In this document: in pieces, positions 47,194 through 59,553 of the stretch
How positions within the stretch are numbered: position 1 is the first letter of the stretch
How the letters are laid out: every line of letters begins with the position of its first letter
DNA from: Amaranthus tricolor
Taxonomy: Eukaryota > Streptophyta > Magnoliopsida > Caryophyllales > Amaranthaceae
Length of the DNA stretch: 64,000 bases
Assembly: GCF_026212465.1 (NCBI RefSeq)
Contig: NC_080055.1
Span: 16,173,214 to 16,237,213 of the forward strand
Direction: 5' to 3'
Translations under genes and position numbers: made by a program
Notes under the pieces: generated by a model
The model's input: the letters and a program-made list of their open reading frames with translations, nothing else
Database searches by the model: none
Told to the model about the DNA's origin: nothing

Positions 47194-48458
47194 TGTTAGA
47201 GATGAGAACGACAACAAGAGGGGGGTGAATTGTTGTTTTAATAAGTTTAATTATTTTAGCCCTGTTTTTGCGGAATTAGATTGAAAAATTAAAACTTAAA
47301 CTAAATGTGAAAAAGTAAAAGAGACAACACAATTTTACGCGGAAACCTTCTAGGCCTAAATAGAAGGAAAAACCACGACCCCTCGGGATTTCAAAACTCT
47401 CCAATATGTTTTAGGCAATTCGTTACGATTACATAAAACAAACTCTACTTGCTTCACTCGAAGCTTCTCTAACTAGGCCAACTTCTCTTTCTCGTTCTCT
47501 TTCTCTTGCTTCACTCGAAGCTTCTCCAATTCTCTAGCTTCACTCGAAGCTTTCTAATCCCCCCTAGACTTACCCAAGTTTAGTTACAATGATTCTCTCA
47601 AAAACCCAAACAAAGGATAAATTCCTAAAGATAAAAATTAAAGAGTTGCACAAGAAAATATTATAAATTAATTGACAATTGAACAAAATATTTCTTGTTT
47701 AATTTGATCTCTCGTATAGATTCCCAACTCTCCCCTTTTCGGTTAAATAGGAAAACTGTATATATAGGCGCCCAAGCAACTATAAAAACGGGAACAACCA
47801 CCCATTACTCCCTTATTCCTAAGATTAAGGAGAATTAGATGGATCTTAGATCTAAACAATTAATCTCACGATTATTTTCTTATTTTTTTGATAAGAGGAA
47901 GCTTAATGCACAAGCAAAAAAGCCATGGCTCCTTTTCCTCTAAAAATAGCCAAGGTTGTTATTATCTTAATTAGATCTAAAATATAAGCCTATTTTCAAG
48001 GAGAAAATAAGGACAGATTATTTCCACTCCTAAAAAAAAGTTGGTTATTATAAGGTGGTTATAAAATATTTTTCCAATTAATTTATTAAAAAAAGTAGTG
48101 CAACAAATTAATTTTAATCAATACATCAACTAAAAATTCAAAAAATATATTAATCGAAATTTTCTAGCAGAAGAAACTTCTTCAGACTCCAGTCTGGGAT
48201 CAATACACTGTCTCCATTTTCCAGTAACGTTAGATCATCAAACTTGGGAACAGTAGACCTCCTGTCTACATTTGACATCCTAAGCGATATACCTTATCTA
48301 ACTTCCTTGGATTCTTTTGACATGTACAACGTTCACAGACTGAGTCATAGGTACTATCAACGATCCTTTTCAAGACCGGATATCGACTTGCATACAATCT
48401 CTAAAAAAAATTTGTTTATATAATGTGTAGTCATCATCAAAACCTAAGAGAGCCAACA
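47194..48458 (-). mobile_element. Solo LTR related to the SIRE-like copia family
   Basis: Read on the minus strand it begins TGTTGGCTCTCTTAGG and ends with TGTTGTCGTTCTCATCTCTAACA. It shares the order of features of the complete copies: 'cgggatttcaaaa', 'ggaaaccttct.ggcc', repeated 'cttcactcgaagcttct', 'gggaacagtagacc.cctgtctac'. It is clearly more diverged than either complete copy. Flanks GAAAG and AGTAT do not match, so a target duplication is not evident. It splits a gypsy remnant. Confidence 0.82.
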
Positions 48459-48639
48459 AGTATGAACATTATTCTTGATGGATTTGTTGTCGACATATTT
48501 ATCCATCGGATATGATATTGATGAAACATTTAGTGGCATTAGACTGTTTTTCTTTCTTTTGGTTGTAATTATTATATCACCTTTGATTATAGTATAGACC
48601 TTGCCTTGGCGGGAAAACTTGGTATTGTTAGTTTTGGTT

Positions 48640-49490
48640 CAGCAAATATCCTAAATTTTCTTCCTTAGTAGAACGGTCAAGGAACTTTTTAAGTTAACAA
48701 CATTAAGCAAGGGAATGCCCATGCTCCTTTTGATATTCACAACACAAGTCTTTGTTTCTTCTACTTATTAAAGTTTTCAACTAAGGTAGGTTAGGTATTC
48801 CAAATCAAAAATCATAGAAAAAGTAATTTTGATTTTTTAAAACCTTTAATCGTAGCCCCTATCTTTTAATTCTTTTGGCCATTTTATGTAGTGGTTGTAT
48901 TTAGTCCTAGGTGGTCCTGATCTTGGTGGCCTTATTTACAATGGTCCACCATACTCTTGACTCTTGAGTTACTTTGATTTGGAGTAGCCAAGATCTGAAC
49001 AATATGGGGGTTTTGAAGACAAATGAAATGTGTGTTGGCCCACCTTCTTCAAACTTGTCTTGATCAGGCTTTAGTGGGCTTTGGTGGGATAACTCTTCTT
49101 GTCAGGGTGGAGGTTTTCGGTAGGTATATTAATTCTCTTTCCTCTAATAGTTAATGAGGGTACATTCGTCTATATCTCTAGCATGAAGCTTTTTGATAGT
49201 AATTATTTCTCTATCATACACAAAAGAGTATGCCTTTGTCCGGTTAAAGCCTTGAAGACATTCTTCTCTTCCCTAGTTAGAGTTAGGTTCATGTCTCTCC
49301 CTTTCTTTATTAGGGATAGGATTATATGATGGTGGTTGTACTTGATAGTGACAACATTGACTTGCTTGGGGTTAGGATCAAAAACTTGAGGTTTGGGGTA
49401 ATGGGCAAGGCTATATTTGTATGCTTTAGATGAGTGAGGTCTCAACTGATGGGTACAAGTTTTGAGTGTTTCTATTAAAAGCATGACTTT
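48640..49490 (-). pseudogene. Gypsy gag-like remnant
   Basis: The minus strand near 48750-48700 reads CEYQKEHGHSLA, stop, CC, stop, LKKFLD, resembling the C-x-x-H-K-x-x-G-H...C knuckle of Tat/Ogre-type gypsy gag. Upstream, PPRSGPPRTK and a 93-codon frame at 49203-49484 (KKGRDMNLTLTREEKNVFKA) fit a gag context but are not diagnostic. It pairs with the protease remnant at 46773-46985. Confidence 0.45.
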
Positions 49491-50264
49491 GAGTTTAAGT
49501 TCATAGTGAGGTGTTACTTCTTTTCACGTACAGCGTTAAACTGTATCTGGTGAAACTTAGTTAAAATTTGTATTAAATTAAGTAAGGGAAGAGTAAGGTT
49601 TCTTATTTATCCAAGTAAAATTATCCACATGTCGAAGTAAAGGGTCCACCCAGTTTCTTGAGGTTGAATATAGTTGAATATGGTTGAAGGTGGTTAAAGA
49701 TCTTCAAAGTAGCCCGAGACTAGCACCCGAAAAAGCCTCTATGATAGTTAAGTCAGATGGAGGTGGAATATAAATATGAAAATAGAATTAGTTAGTGAGA
49801 AGTTGGAGAAAACTTATTTCATTAGGGTCTATATGAGTATTTTTAGTAGATGACTTTGTATCGATAATAAAATTGATTAGATTTTTTTATCAAACTGATA
49901 TACGCTGAAACAAACTGATATACGCTGAAACAAACTGACATCCTATCGGAAATAAGGCTTGACTATTTGATAGACTATCTTTAACTTGCACTTGACAAAG
50001 TTATTAACTTAATTTGACTGTATTATGATGCCTAAATAATATTTAGGTCTAAGACCCAAAAATTCAATAGCCCAACCCTCTATGCAAACACATTAGGAAG
50101 TTCAGCAGGTTATAATTTGGTTGGTTGTAGTGAATAAGCTACATCAACAAGTTGTTTTGCCAAATACTTTTTATGAATGTTTAACCCAAATAACAAGTAA
50201 TAGGTCGAATACACTATTTTTTGCTCAATCAGCTATATTAACAAACACCCCAAAATTATTAATA
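49491..50264. other. Non-coding flank of the plus-strand copia element
   Basis: Possibly more decayed gypsy gag sequence; no clear motif. A 24-base unit 'aaactgatatacgctgaaac' type is repeated near 49890-49940. Confidence 0.35.
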
Positions 50265-50269
50265 ATTAG

Positions 50270-51458
50270 TGTTGGCTCTTAAGGTTTTAATGATGACTTC
50301 ACTTTTAAAGTAAACAAACATATTTTAGAGATTTCTTTGTAGGTATATATCCGATTTTTTTGAAATCGTTGATGAAGCCTAGGACTTGATTCGTGGACGT
50401 TGTACATGTCTTAAAAGATCCAAGAAGTTAGATAAGTGTTATAATGTTGAAAGTAGATATACAGCCTACTGTTCCCAAAATGAACAATCTAACAGAAGTT
50501 GAAGCTGGAGACAGTACGCTGTTCCTACGTAGCAGGTCTGGAGAAAAACATCGACTGGAAAATTGCAGTTATTTTATTATTCTGTTTTTAGTTGATGTAA
50601 ACGGTTAAAACATAAATTAGTTGCTTAAATTAATTAGTAAGTTAATTGGCTAAACTATTTTTAGATTATCTAAAAATAGCCTAAAGACTTATTCTTTCTT
50701 TAGATGAGATCTCCTATTATTTAGGATCTTGTGTTTTTAATTCCTATGCTATTTTTAGCTTGAGGAAACCGTTTTCCTCTTTGAGCAAATAACAGCCGAA
50801 CATTTATTTCTTGGCAATTCCACTATCTTTTTCTTTTGAGAACGTGGAGGATAGTGGGAGGTGTGGCTAAGGTAACTGCTGGCTGTTCCCACTATAAATA
50901 GAAGGAACTTTGCTCAAATCGAGAAAATCCAAGAGTGTCCATTAAGGGAGGTCATTTAAGAAAAATATTTTCTGTTTTTAAATGCCAATTAATTTATTAT
51001 ATTTTTCTTAAAGCAATTATTTAATTTTTATCCTCTTGAGAATTGGCCTTGTAAGGGTTATTGAGTGTTTTGTTGTAATTAGACTTATGAGAAGTCTAAG
51101 GGAATATAGAAGAAAAGCGTAAGAAGAGAAAGAAAAGGAGAAAGTAGAGAAAGAGAATTAGGCCTAGAGTAGAGAAACTTCAAGTGAAGCAAACTGTTTT
51201 ATGTAATTGTAATTGATTGCCTAAAACATTGTGAGAATTTTGAAATCCCGGGGGGTCGTGGCCTTCTTATTAGGCCAAGAAGGTTTCCACGTAAAATCTT
51301 TGTCTCCTTTTTATCTTTTGCTTTTTAAGTTTAAGCTTTATTTTGTTTGTTAAAATTTCGCAAATTAGAAGAAAAACGTAGTAAAGCTTGATACACAACA
51401 ATTCACCCCTCCCCCCCCCCCCTCTTGTTGCATTCAACCATCTCTGTGTATTTCAACA
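50270..51458 (+). repeat. 5' LTR of the plus-strand copia element
   Basis: TGTTGGCTCTTAAGG start and ATTTCAACA end. It contains 'ccactataaatagaagg' (50888-50904), a TATA-box candidate for the element promoter, and a C-run near 51411. It is nearly identical to the 3' LTR. Confidence 0.94.
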
Positions 51459-51460
51459 AT

Positions 51461-51472
51461 TGGTATCAGAGC
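51461..51472 (+). other. Primer binding site of the plus-strand copia element
   Basis: TGGTATCAGAGC begins two bases after the 5' LTR and continues with CC, matching the plant initiator methionine tRNA primer site. Confidence 0.92.
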
Positions 51473-51527
51473 CCTGTTCCTCATTTAATCAAGAAACTCT
51501 GAGAGCAGTATCCTGTTCCCTGGCAAG

Positions 51528-53341
51528 ATGTTGAAGATGAACGAACGCATGGAAGAAGGGTACTCTACGCAAAGGCCACCCATGTTCGATGGGAAATTCT
51601 ATACCTACTGGAAAAATAGGATGAAAATTTTCATAAAGGCCGAAAATTACCAAGTATGGAGAGTAATTGAAATAGTAGACTTTGAAGTGACGACCATCAA
51701 CTCCAATAATGAATCAATTCCAAAACCAATCACTGTGTATGAAAAGGAAGACTTTCAAAAGATGGAGATGAATGCTCTTGTGATCAAGCTACTTCACTGT
51801 GGTCTCGGGCCAAATGAACATAATCGTATCATGGGTTCTAAAACGGCAAGGCAAATTTGGGACCTGCTGGAAGTTACCCATGAAGGCACCAGTGAAGTGA
51901 AGCGCTCCAAGATTGATCTACTGATGTCCAGATATGAAAGGTTCGTCATGGAACCTAGGGAAACATTCAAGAGATGTTCACCAGGTTCACAAATATCACG
52001 AACGAATTAGTCTCTCTTGGTAAGATCATTCCCGTTGATGAACAAGTCAGGAAAATACTGAGAAGTCTTCCACAAGATGAGCACTGGAGAGCTAAGGTCA
52101 CAGCCATCCAAGAGTCCAAAGATTTCACCAAGTTCAATTTGGAGGAGCTGGCTTGTTCACTCATGACACACGAACTGCATTTGGGAACAGCGGACAGCTC
52201 CCGAAACAAAGGACTGGCTCTAGCAGCTGATGATAGTGAAGAATCAGAAGCTGGTGAAGAGGAAGCTGCTATGTTGGCACGTAAATTCAAAAAATTCTCC
52301 AGGAACAGCAGATATAGAAAACAAAGAAATAATAAGGAAAGAGGAACTGCAAACATGAAGACAAATTTTGAATGTCACAAATGTGGAAGTACTGATCACT
52401 TCATCAAGGATTGCCCTCTATGGAAGAATGAGAAGGGTAAAGGGAAGACAAGGGAAGCTGGAAGAATGCCAAAGAAGGGAAACTTCAGAACAGATTTTCG
52501 TAAAGCAATGATCGCAGCTTGGGGTGACATTGAAAGCGAAGTTGAAACTGAAGTTCCAGTAGAGGAAGAAACTGCAAATCCGTGTCTCATGGCATCTCAT
52601 GAAGAGACTAAGGAAAGAGAGGTAATGTCTTCTAGTTCTTCTCCTAAACATCTATTCAGTTTAAGTAAGGATAAATTAATTAAGTTATTTTTGGAAACAC
52701 AAGAGAAGTTGGAAGAAAAAACAACTAAGTGTCTCCAAATTGAGAAAGACCTTAAGTTAAGTAAAGATCACATCTCATACTTAAAGACTTTTAGGATCGA
52801 TGTGCAAAGTAGATTTTTTGATTTGTTAGATAAGAACATCATTTTAAAAGAGCAATTGGAGAAAATAAAGCAGGAATTCATCATTCTTAACATTGAAAAG
52901 AATCAAAACAAATTGCTAGGCTTAAAATGGCATTAAAATGATATATCCACTCATGTGTTTAGCACGGAATTTCAAGAAATGAAATTAAAATTAGAATCAT
53001 GTAAAATAGAAAATAAGCAACTAAAAGATCAACTCAATTTAAAAGGAAAAGGGAAAATCAATGAAGTTCCCAAATGGATTCTAAATGCTAAACCAAAGAG
53101 TAAAGAAGGTCTAGGTTATGTTAAAAATGATAAAAAGAAAAAGGTCTATGTTGATCTCCCTAGTAGTAAAATCTGTTCCTTTTGTGGTAAAATTGGACAC
53201 CTAAAATATCATTGTATAAAAAGGGAACAGCACCACATAGCAAATAAAATTCATGTCGAACAGTTATGGATCAAGAAATATGATTCATGTATAATCGACA
53301 AGGAACCCAAGGATAACTGGGTTCCTAAACCTAACTCTTAA
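51528..53341 (+). pseudogene. Copia gag, frameshifted
   Basis: Starts MLKMNERMEEGYSTQRPPMF, the start missing from the minus copy. Frame 1 ends near 52010 after a small deletion at about 51963; the next frame (51974-52936) carries IPVDEQVRKILRSLPQDEHW and the knuckle CHKCGSTDHFIKDC. A TAA at 52934-52936 interrupts, and the frame resumes to the second knuckle CSFCGKIGHLKYHC and ends VPKPNS, TAA at 53339-53341. The central part is a predicted coiled coil (QEKLEEKTTKCLQIEKDLKL). Role as for the minus copy: particle assembly and RNA packaging. Confidence 0.9.
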
Positions 53342-53347
53342 TTTGCT

Positions 53348-54796
53348 GTGCAGGTTCAAGTGAGGGTGAACAACTCATGGTATCTCGACAGTGGGTGTTC
53401 CAAGCACATGACGGGTGACAAATCTAAATTTCTCTCACTTGAAGCATATGATTGGGGAACTGTAACCTTCGGTGATAATATGAAGGGTGAGATAATCGCC
53501 AAAGGAAAGGTTGGAAGGTCAAGTTCCCATGCCATTGACAATGTATTTTTAGTCGAGAATTTAAAACACAATCTTTTAAGTATTTCTCAATTTTGTGACA
53601 AAGGTAACTCTGTTAAGTTTACTTCTGAACGATGCATAATTTCTAGGAACAACACAGGAGACCTTGTGCTTGAGGGAATCAGAAATGGGAACACTTATGT
53701 TGTGGACCTGGACACTGTTCCCAAAACCAGTCTAACGTGTTTAAGCGTTATAGAAGAAGACCCACTGCTTTGGCACAAGCGTCTAGGTCATGCTAGCTAT
53801 TTTTTAATTAACACTTTAAGATCAAAAGACCTAGTAAGAGGATTACCAGCAATAAAATTCCTCAAAAATGAAATTTGTGATCCTTGTGCTAAAGGAAAAC
53901 AAGTGCGGTCATCCTTTAAATCAAAGTATATGGTGACTACCTCTAGACCATTAGAATTAATTCATATGGATCTATGTGGACCTATGAGAACACAAAGCCG
54001 TAGTGGCAAAAGATATGTGTTTGTCATAGTTGATGACTATAGTAGATTTACTTGGACCCTATTTTTAGTAAGCAAAGATGAAGCTTTTGATGAGTTTGTT
54101 TCTTTTGCTAACAAAATACAAAAATCTACCAATAATCTAATTGTTCACATAAGATCAGATCATGGCAAAGAATTTGAAAATTCAAACTTTATGAATTATT
54201 GTAATGAACATGGTATAAATCACAATTTTTCCGCTCATAGAACACCACAACAAAATGGAGTGATAGAAAGGAAAAATAGAACCCTAGAAGAAATGGCTAG
54301 GACTATGTTGATTGCTAGTGGTCTACGTAGAAATTTTTGGGCCGAGGCCATCAATACTGCATGCTATACATTGAATCGTGTATTAATAAGACCAATCACT
54401 TCTAAAACACCCTATGAATTGCTTAAAGGTGTTAAACCAAATATTTTCTATTTTCGTGTGTTTGGATGCAAATGTTTTGTTCATGTAAATGGAAAACGAA
54501 ATATAGGTAAATTTGATGAAAGAAGTGATGAAGCAATATTTCTCGGTTATTCATCACATAGCAAAGCTTACAGAGTTTATAATAAGAGAACAATGTGTGT
54601 GGAGGAATCCGTTCACATAATCTTTGATGAAACTAACTTTTCAACAAGTGAAAAGGAAATAAACAATGTCATAATAGGTCTTGCAAATCTAGAAGATGAT
54701 GAAAAAATAAAGGTGCAAGATCAAGGAACAGCAGGTGAACAGCCAATACAAGAAGACGAAGAAGAAACTGACCAAGTCCAGGAACTGCCAGCATAA
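53348..54796 (+). pseudogene. Copia protease and integrase (pol first half)
   Basis: In frame with gag after one TAA, it reads NNSWYLDSGCSKHMTGD (protease), LLWHKRLGHAS and EICDPCAKGKQ (pre-integrase zinc-binding His/Cys), HMDLCGPM, VDDYSRFTWTLF, HIRSDHGKEFEN and NGVIERKNRTLEE (integrase catalytic acids). Unlike the minus copy, protease and integrase are fused without a break. A TAA at 54794-54796 in the Gln/Glu-rich linker cuts it off from reverse transcriptase. A GTG at 53348 is not a real start. Confidence 0.92.
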
Positions 54797-56574
54797 CTGG
54801 ACCAGCAAACTGTTCCCAATCCAGCTGTTCCCGCAGATGAGCAAAATGATCCAATAGCTGAACAAAATGCCAATCAAGATGTCGAATCAGAACATTCTAC
54901 TGTTCCCTCAAGAGAATTTGTGCCCAAACCTTGGAAATATCAAAGTTATCATTCTCTTGATCTGATCATAAGTGATATGAATAAGGGAACACAAACCAGA
55001 TCCCAACTGTGAAACTTTTGTGCACATTTTGCGTTCCTATCATCACTTGAACCCAAAAATCACGAAGAACATCTAAAGGATTCCGAATGGATAGTAGCCA
55101 TGCAAGATAATTAAATGAATTTGAAAGAAACAAAGTATGGCACTTAGAACCCAAACCAAAAGGCAAAAAGCTAATTGGTTTAAAATGGGTATTTCGGAAT
55201 AAGCTAGATGAGCATGGAATAATTGTAAGAAAAAAAGCAAGACTCGTGGTCAAAGGGTACAATCAACAAGAAGGTATTGATTACACTGAGACATTTGCTC
55301 CGGTAGCAAGGTTAGAGGCTATTAGAATTTTAATTTCTTTTGCTGCATTTATGAACTTTAAGTTATATCAAATGGATGTGAAATGTGCTTTCTTAAATGG
55401 TTTTCTTGATGAAGAAATTTTTGTTGAACAATTCTCAGGTTTTGAGAATACCTCTTGTCCTGATCATGTCTACAAGCTTGATAAAGCTTTATATGGCTTG
55501 AAGCAAGCTCCTAGGCAATGGTATGAAAGACTATCAAAGTTTTTGATTCAAAATAACTTTGTAAGAGGAAAAATTGACAAAACCTTATTCTTTAAGAATA
55601 AAGGTTATGATATTTTAGTTGTTCAAATTTATGTTGATGATATTATTTTCGGTGCGACCAATGATTTGTTATGTAAAGAATTTGCCAAACTTATGGGCAC
55701 AGAATTTGAAATGAGCATGATGGGAGAATTAAATTTCTTCCTTGGTTTGCAAATTAAACAAACTGAAAATGGTATTTTTATTCATCAACAAAAATACATA
55801 AAAGAACTTCTTAAGAAGTATGGGCTAAACAACGCTAAAACCAACCATACACCCATGGCTACAAATGTTAGATTAGATGAAGACCTAAAAGGAACTAACG
55901 TAGATCAAACAATGTATCGAGGCATGATAGGTTCCCTATTATATCTAACTGCAAGTAGACCCGATATTTCATTTAGTGTTGGTCTATGTGCTAGATTTCA
56001 GTCCAACCCCAAAGAATCACATCTCACAGCAGTAAAACGGATTTTAAGATATTTGAAGGGAACAGACGACTTGTCCCTATTTTATCCTAAAAGTGATGTT
56101 TATGATTTAAAAGGCTTTAGTGATGCAGATCATGTAGGTGATCTAGTTAATAGAAAAAGCACGTCAGGTATGGTACAATTTCTTGGCTCATGTTTAGTTT
56201 CATGGAGTTCCAAGAAACAAAACACGATTGCATTATCCACAGCCGAAGCTGACTACGTAGCAGCAGCAGCTTGCTGTTCCCAAATGCTTTGGATAAAACA
56301 GCAACTAAGAGATTTTGGTATTAAAATTGAATGCATTCCTATTTATTGTGATAATACCAGTGCCATATGTATATCTAAAGATCCAGTGCATCACTCACGA
56401 GCTAAACACATACATATTAGACATCATTTTCTTAAGGATAATGTAGAAAACAAAAATATTGTATTAAAGCATGTTAACACCAACGAACAAGTTGCAGATA
56501 TTCTGACCAAACCACTTCCAAGGGAACAATATGAAAAGATGAGATTGAAACTTGGTATGATCAAGCTCCAGTAA
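54797..56574 (+). pseudogene. Copia reverse transcriptase and RNase H (pol second half)
   Basis: After the linker stop the frame continues through REFVPKPWKYQSYHSLDLII, meets a TGA near 55010 and a one-base deletion near 55108 (QDN-stop instead of QDELNEF), then opens at 55246-56574 with [55 protein letters not shown] and [12 protein letters not shown]. Reverse transcriptase and RNase H catalytic residues are visible. SDADHVGD replaces SDADYAGD of the other copy. Confidence 0.92.
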
Positions 56575-57069
56575 AGTTGATTGCATAAAATTCCCAATGA
56601 AGCATCATGAGAATGAAAAAGGTCAGGAATCAACCTCAATATCTTGATTGAGAATCAATTATTGAATGGATCAGGTAAACACTTAATAAAGTTTGTACTA
56701 TGAATGTCTTCTCGTTTGTATGTTGTTAAGTTGATCAGACCAAAGCAGTTTGTTCGTTATTCTCTTCATATAATATTTTATAATATCATAATTCATTCTT
56801 TTCATAATTTAATATTTCATAATTTTGTTCTTCATTTTTTATATAGTCAACATAAATCAATAAAAAAATATGGGAAACGGTTTTCATTTCTTCAAATAAT
56901 CCTTCCAAATCACAAGTAATGATGATGGCATTGATGAGATGGGACTGAAGGTAACCGTCATTTCAACCCCTTATTAAACCCTTCTCTTACATCACACTAC
57001 TCACGCTTTCTCAATTCTTCTTCAAGAACCGTTCTCCTTCTTTTCTCTCAACCTTTTCAAAAGTACAAA
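56575..57069 (+). other. Spacer between pol and the env-like ORF
   Basis: About 500 bases without ORF; homologous to 11579-12055 of the minus copy. A pyrimidine-rich run precedes the env-like ATG and includes possible 3' splice sites, which would suit expression from a spliced RNA, but none is shown. Confidence 0.5.
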
Positions 57070-58772
57070 ATGAAAACCCCAAGATCTTCAAAATCAAGCA
57101 AGAAAACCCTTAAATCCCGTACACATACCCAGCCACAACCTCTAAGAGTGGTTCATCCTCCACCATTACTGGATGCTGCACCACCCACAACCACAGAAAC
57201 AACAAAAGAATCACCCAAACACACTACTGAACCTACCAGTACCAAACGCAAGATTTCATCACCAAAAGGTGGTTCATCTTCCAAAGTTGTCAAACGTTCG
57301 AAGCATAGTGACCCTAATAGTGCTGAAGAAATCTCAAAGGAAATGTCTGTTGGTTTCGGACTCGACAAATACTGGTATGACTCTACCCATTTTCCTCAAC
57401 TGCATGACATTTTGCAACATCAAGAATGGCAAGTTTTGATGTCAAATTTTAGTTGCAATTCCATTTTTCCAAATCTAATGCGAGAATTTATTTCAAATTT
57501 CTCAAATGATTGTGGGATGTGCTCTAGTACTGTCAAGAACATCAAAATAGAATTTAATAGTGCATTGCTGGGGGAATGGTTTAATGTTCCTAATGTTGGG
57601 TTTGATACTTACTACGTTGGTTCAAAAATAGTATTTTCTGGGATAAATGAAAAAACGGTTTTAAAATTTTTAGGGATTGAGCAAAGAAAAGGGAAAATAA
57701 GCCATCTCATTTTGAATCCTGTGCATAAATTACTGTACAATATTGCACGTAGATTTATTTTGCCAAGAAACTCCAAAAGGAGTGAAGTAAGTTTACGTGA
57801 TGCTACATTGATTTACTGCATGGCTAATCACATAAAGATAAATTTTCCATCTTTGATGATATCTCATTTGTCTGATTGTATTGAGAAGAAAAACTTTGTT
57901 GGTTATGGAGGGTTGTTGACCTGGATTTTCAGAAAATTTGATGTCCCTTTGGAAGGGTTGGAGTTCCCAATGGGACTCAACATGAAAATAGGTGCAAAGT
58001 GTTTACAAAATTTGCACTTAAAATTAAATGATGAAGGGATGTTAATACATTATTTAGAGGAGGAAGTTGAAGTTGTTTCTGAAGAAGAAGGGATTGAAAA
58101 AGAAGAGGAAAAATTAAGGGAGGAAGAACAGGAAGAAAAAGAGGAAAAGGAGCAAGGACCTGTTCCCACTGACAATATTGAAACAGAAGAAAAAGAGGAA
58201 CAGGATGGAGAAACTAGTAAGGGGGAAGCAGAACAGGAGGGAGTCTTCGGAGAAGATGCTTATCACAATCTCTGTAATGATTCAAGTGATGAAAAGACTG
58301 TGATAGCATTGAGGAGAAAGGCTAAATCTATTCAGAGAAGACTAGGAGGTTAGCTTTGAAATGTAAGGCTACATTGGTTGATGATACCACATTTGAGACC
58401 ATGCTTGAGTCTACATCCAATAAACCTCCCTCTCCCAAGCCAACCACATCACCACCACATCACACTTCATCACCACCACATCACAATCCATCACCACCTC
58501 AATCACCTATTCACTTTACACCACCACCATCTCAGTCTTCACCAGGTAATGGTTGTGCTAACCATGATTCTGTTCCTGCAGCTTCTTCAAACTTCATTCT
58601 CTCCAAGCTCCTTGACCTACAGTCTCAATTCACTGCTTTTCAAGATGAAATTCGAGTGTCACTTGCTTCAATCGTTGATCAACTTACCCTGATGGAGAAC
58701 CGTCTTGGTGCAAAGTTGGATACTGTTGAAGTGCAGACCGAATACATAGATGAAGAAGAGACTGCTCCCTGA
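57070..58772 (+). pseudogene. Env-like third ORF, frameshifted
   Basis: 427 codons open from MKTPRSSKSSKK with the same order as the intact minus copy: basic/Pro-rich start, globular region with LHDILQHQEWQVLMSNFSCN and LRDATLIYCMANHIKINFPS, acidic coiled coil (EEEKLREEEQEEKEEKEQ). A one-base deletion near 58338 ends it at 58353; the remaining 138 codons (58356-58772) follow in another frame with the Pro/His-rich stretch and the C-terminal helix ending EYIDEEETAP. No transmembrane segment is apparent. Confidence 0.85.
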
Positions 58773-59539
58773 TTCCTCTTCTCATGTTTTTAATGATTTA
58801 TTGGCTGTAACATTAATCAAACAATTTCACTTTTCTTTGTACCATCTGGGGTACAAGTTTGTATTTGAACAACTGCTACATTTCTTTCTTTTGTTTTTAT
58901 TTCTAGTCTGTGATGACTAACATTATGCAGATTTGATTGCTTTTTATGGTGCTTACTTTCATTATTGTTTCTTGTTTTCATCACTGACAAATCTATATGG
59001 TTTGTGCTGAGGTTTGATAACCCCATATTCTTTTTGATTGATGACAAAAGGGGGAAGATTATGCACAAACTTAAGAGGAGCTGTGAATACACAGTACATA
59101 TCTTGATTGATTTATATTGCTTTTTATGGAAGATTAATGTGCTGTGTTTATGATAGCTTAGAATCTGATCATCTGTGTTGATATTAAGTTTTTATGGATA
59201 TTTTGAATCTGTGTTGATATTAAGTTTTTATGGATATTTTGATTAATTATTTTGATTAATTGATTTAAAGTTGTTTCGTTTTTTCTTTTGAAAATACTTA
59301 ATAATTTATGTTTTAGTCTATTTTATTTTAGTTTGTTTTAGTTTAATTATTTTTGAAATTTTTAAAACATATTTGATATTATGTTTTTATAGAGTAAATT
59401 GGTTAATGTATGCTTGGTAAATTATGTTGTAACAAGTTGATTTACTAAGTTATTTAGAGTTGCTTTAATCTCTAGTATGCTCTAAGAAATTTGTTTTACT
59501 CTAGTATACTTAAGTTTGTTTATAAAGTTTGTCATCATC
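58773..59539 (+). other. 3' non-coding region of the plus-strand copia element
   Basis: No ORF of note. A 48-base unit 'ctgtgttgatattaagttt' type is duplicated at about 59175-59240. Confidence 0.6.
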
Positions 59540-59551
59540 AAAAAGGGGGAA
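59540..59551 (+). other. Polypurine tract of the plus-strand copia element
   Basis: AAAAAGGGGGAA followed by TT and the 3' LTR start TGTTGG at 59554; identical in type to the tract of the minus copy. Confidence 0.9.
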
Positions 59552-59553
59552 TT

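Noticed and set aside
49099..49329. 76-codon plus-strand ORF
   Set aside because: Antisense to the gag-like remnant, hydrophobic by composition only, no support.
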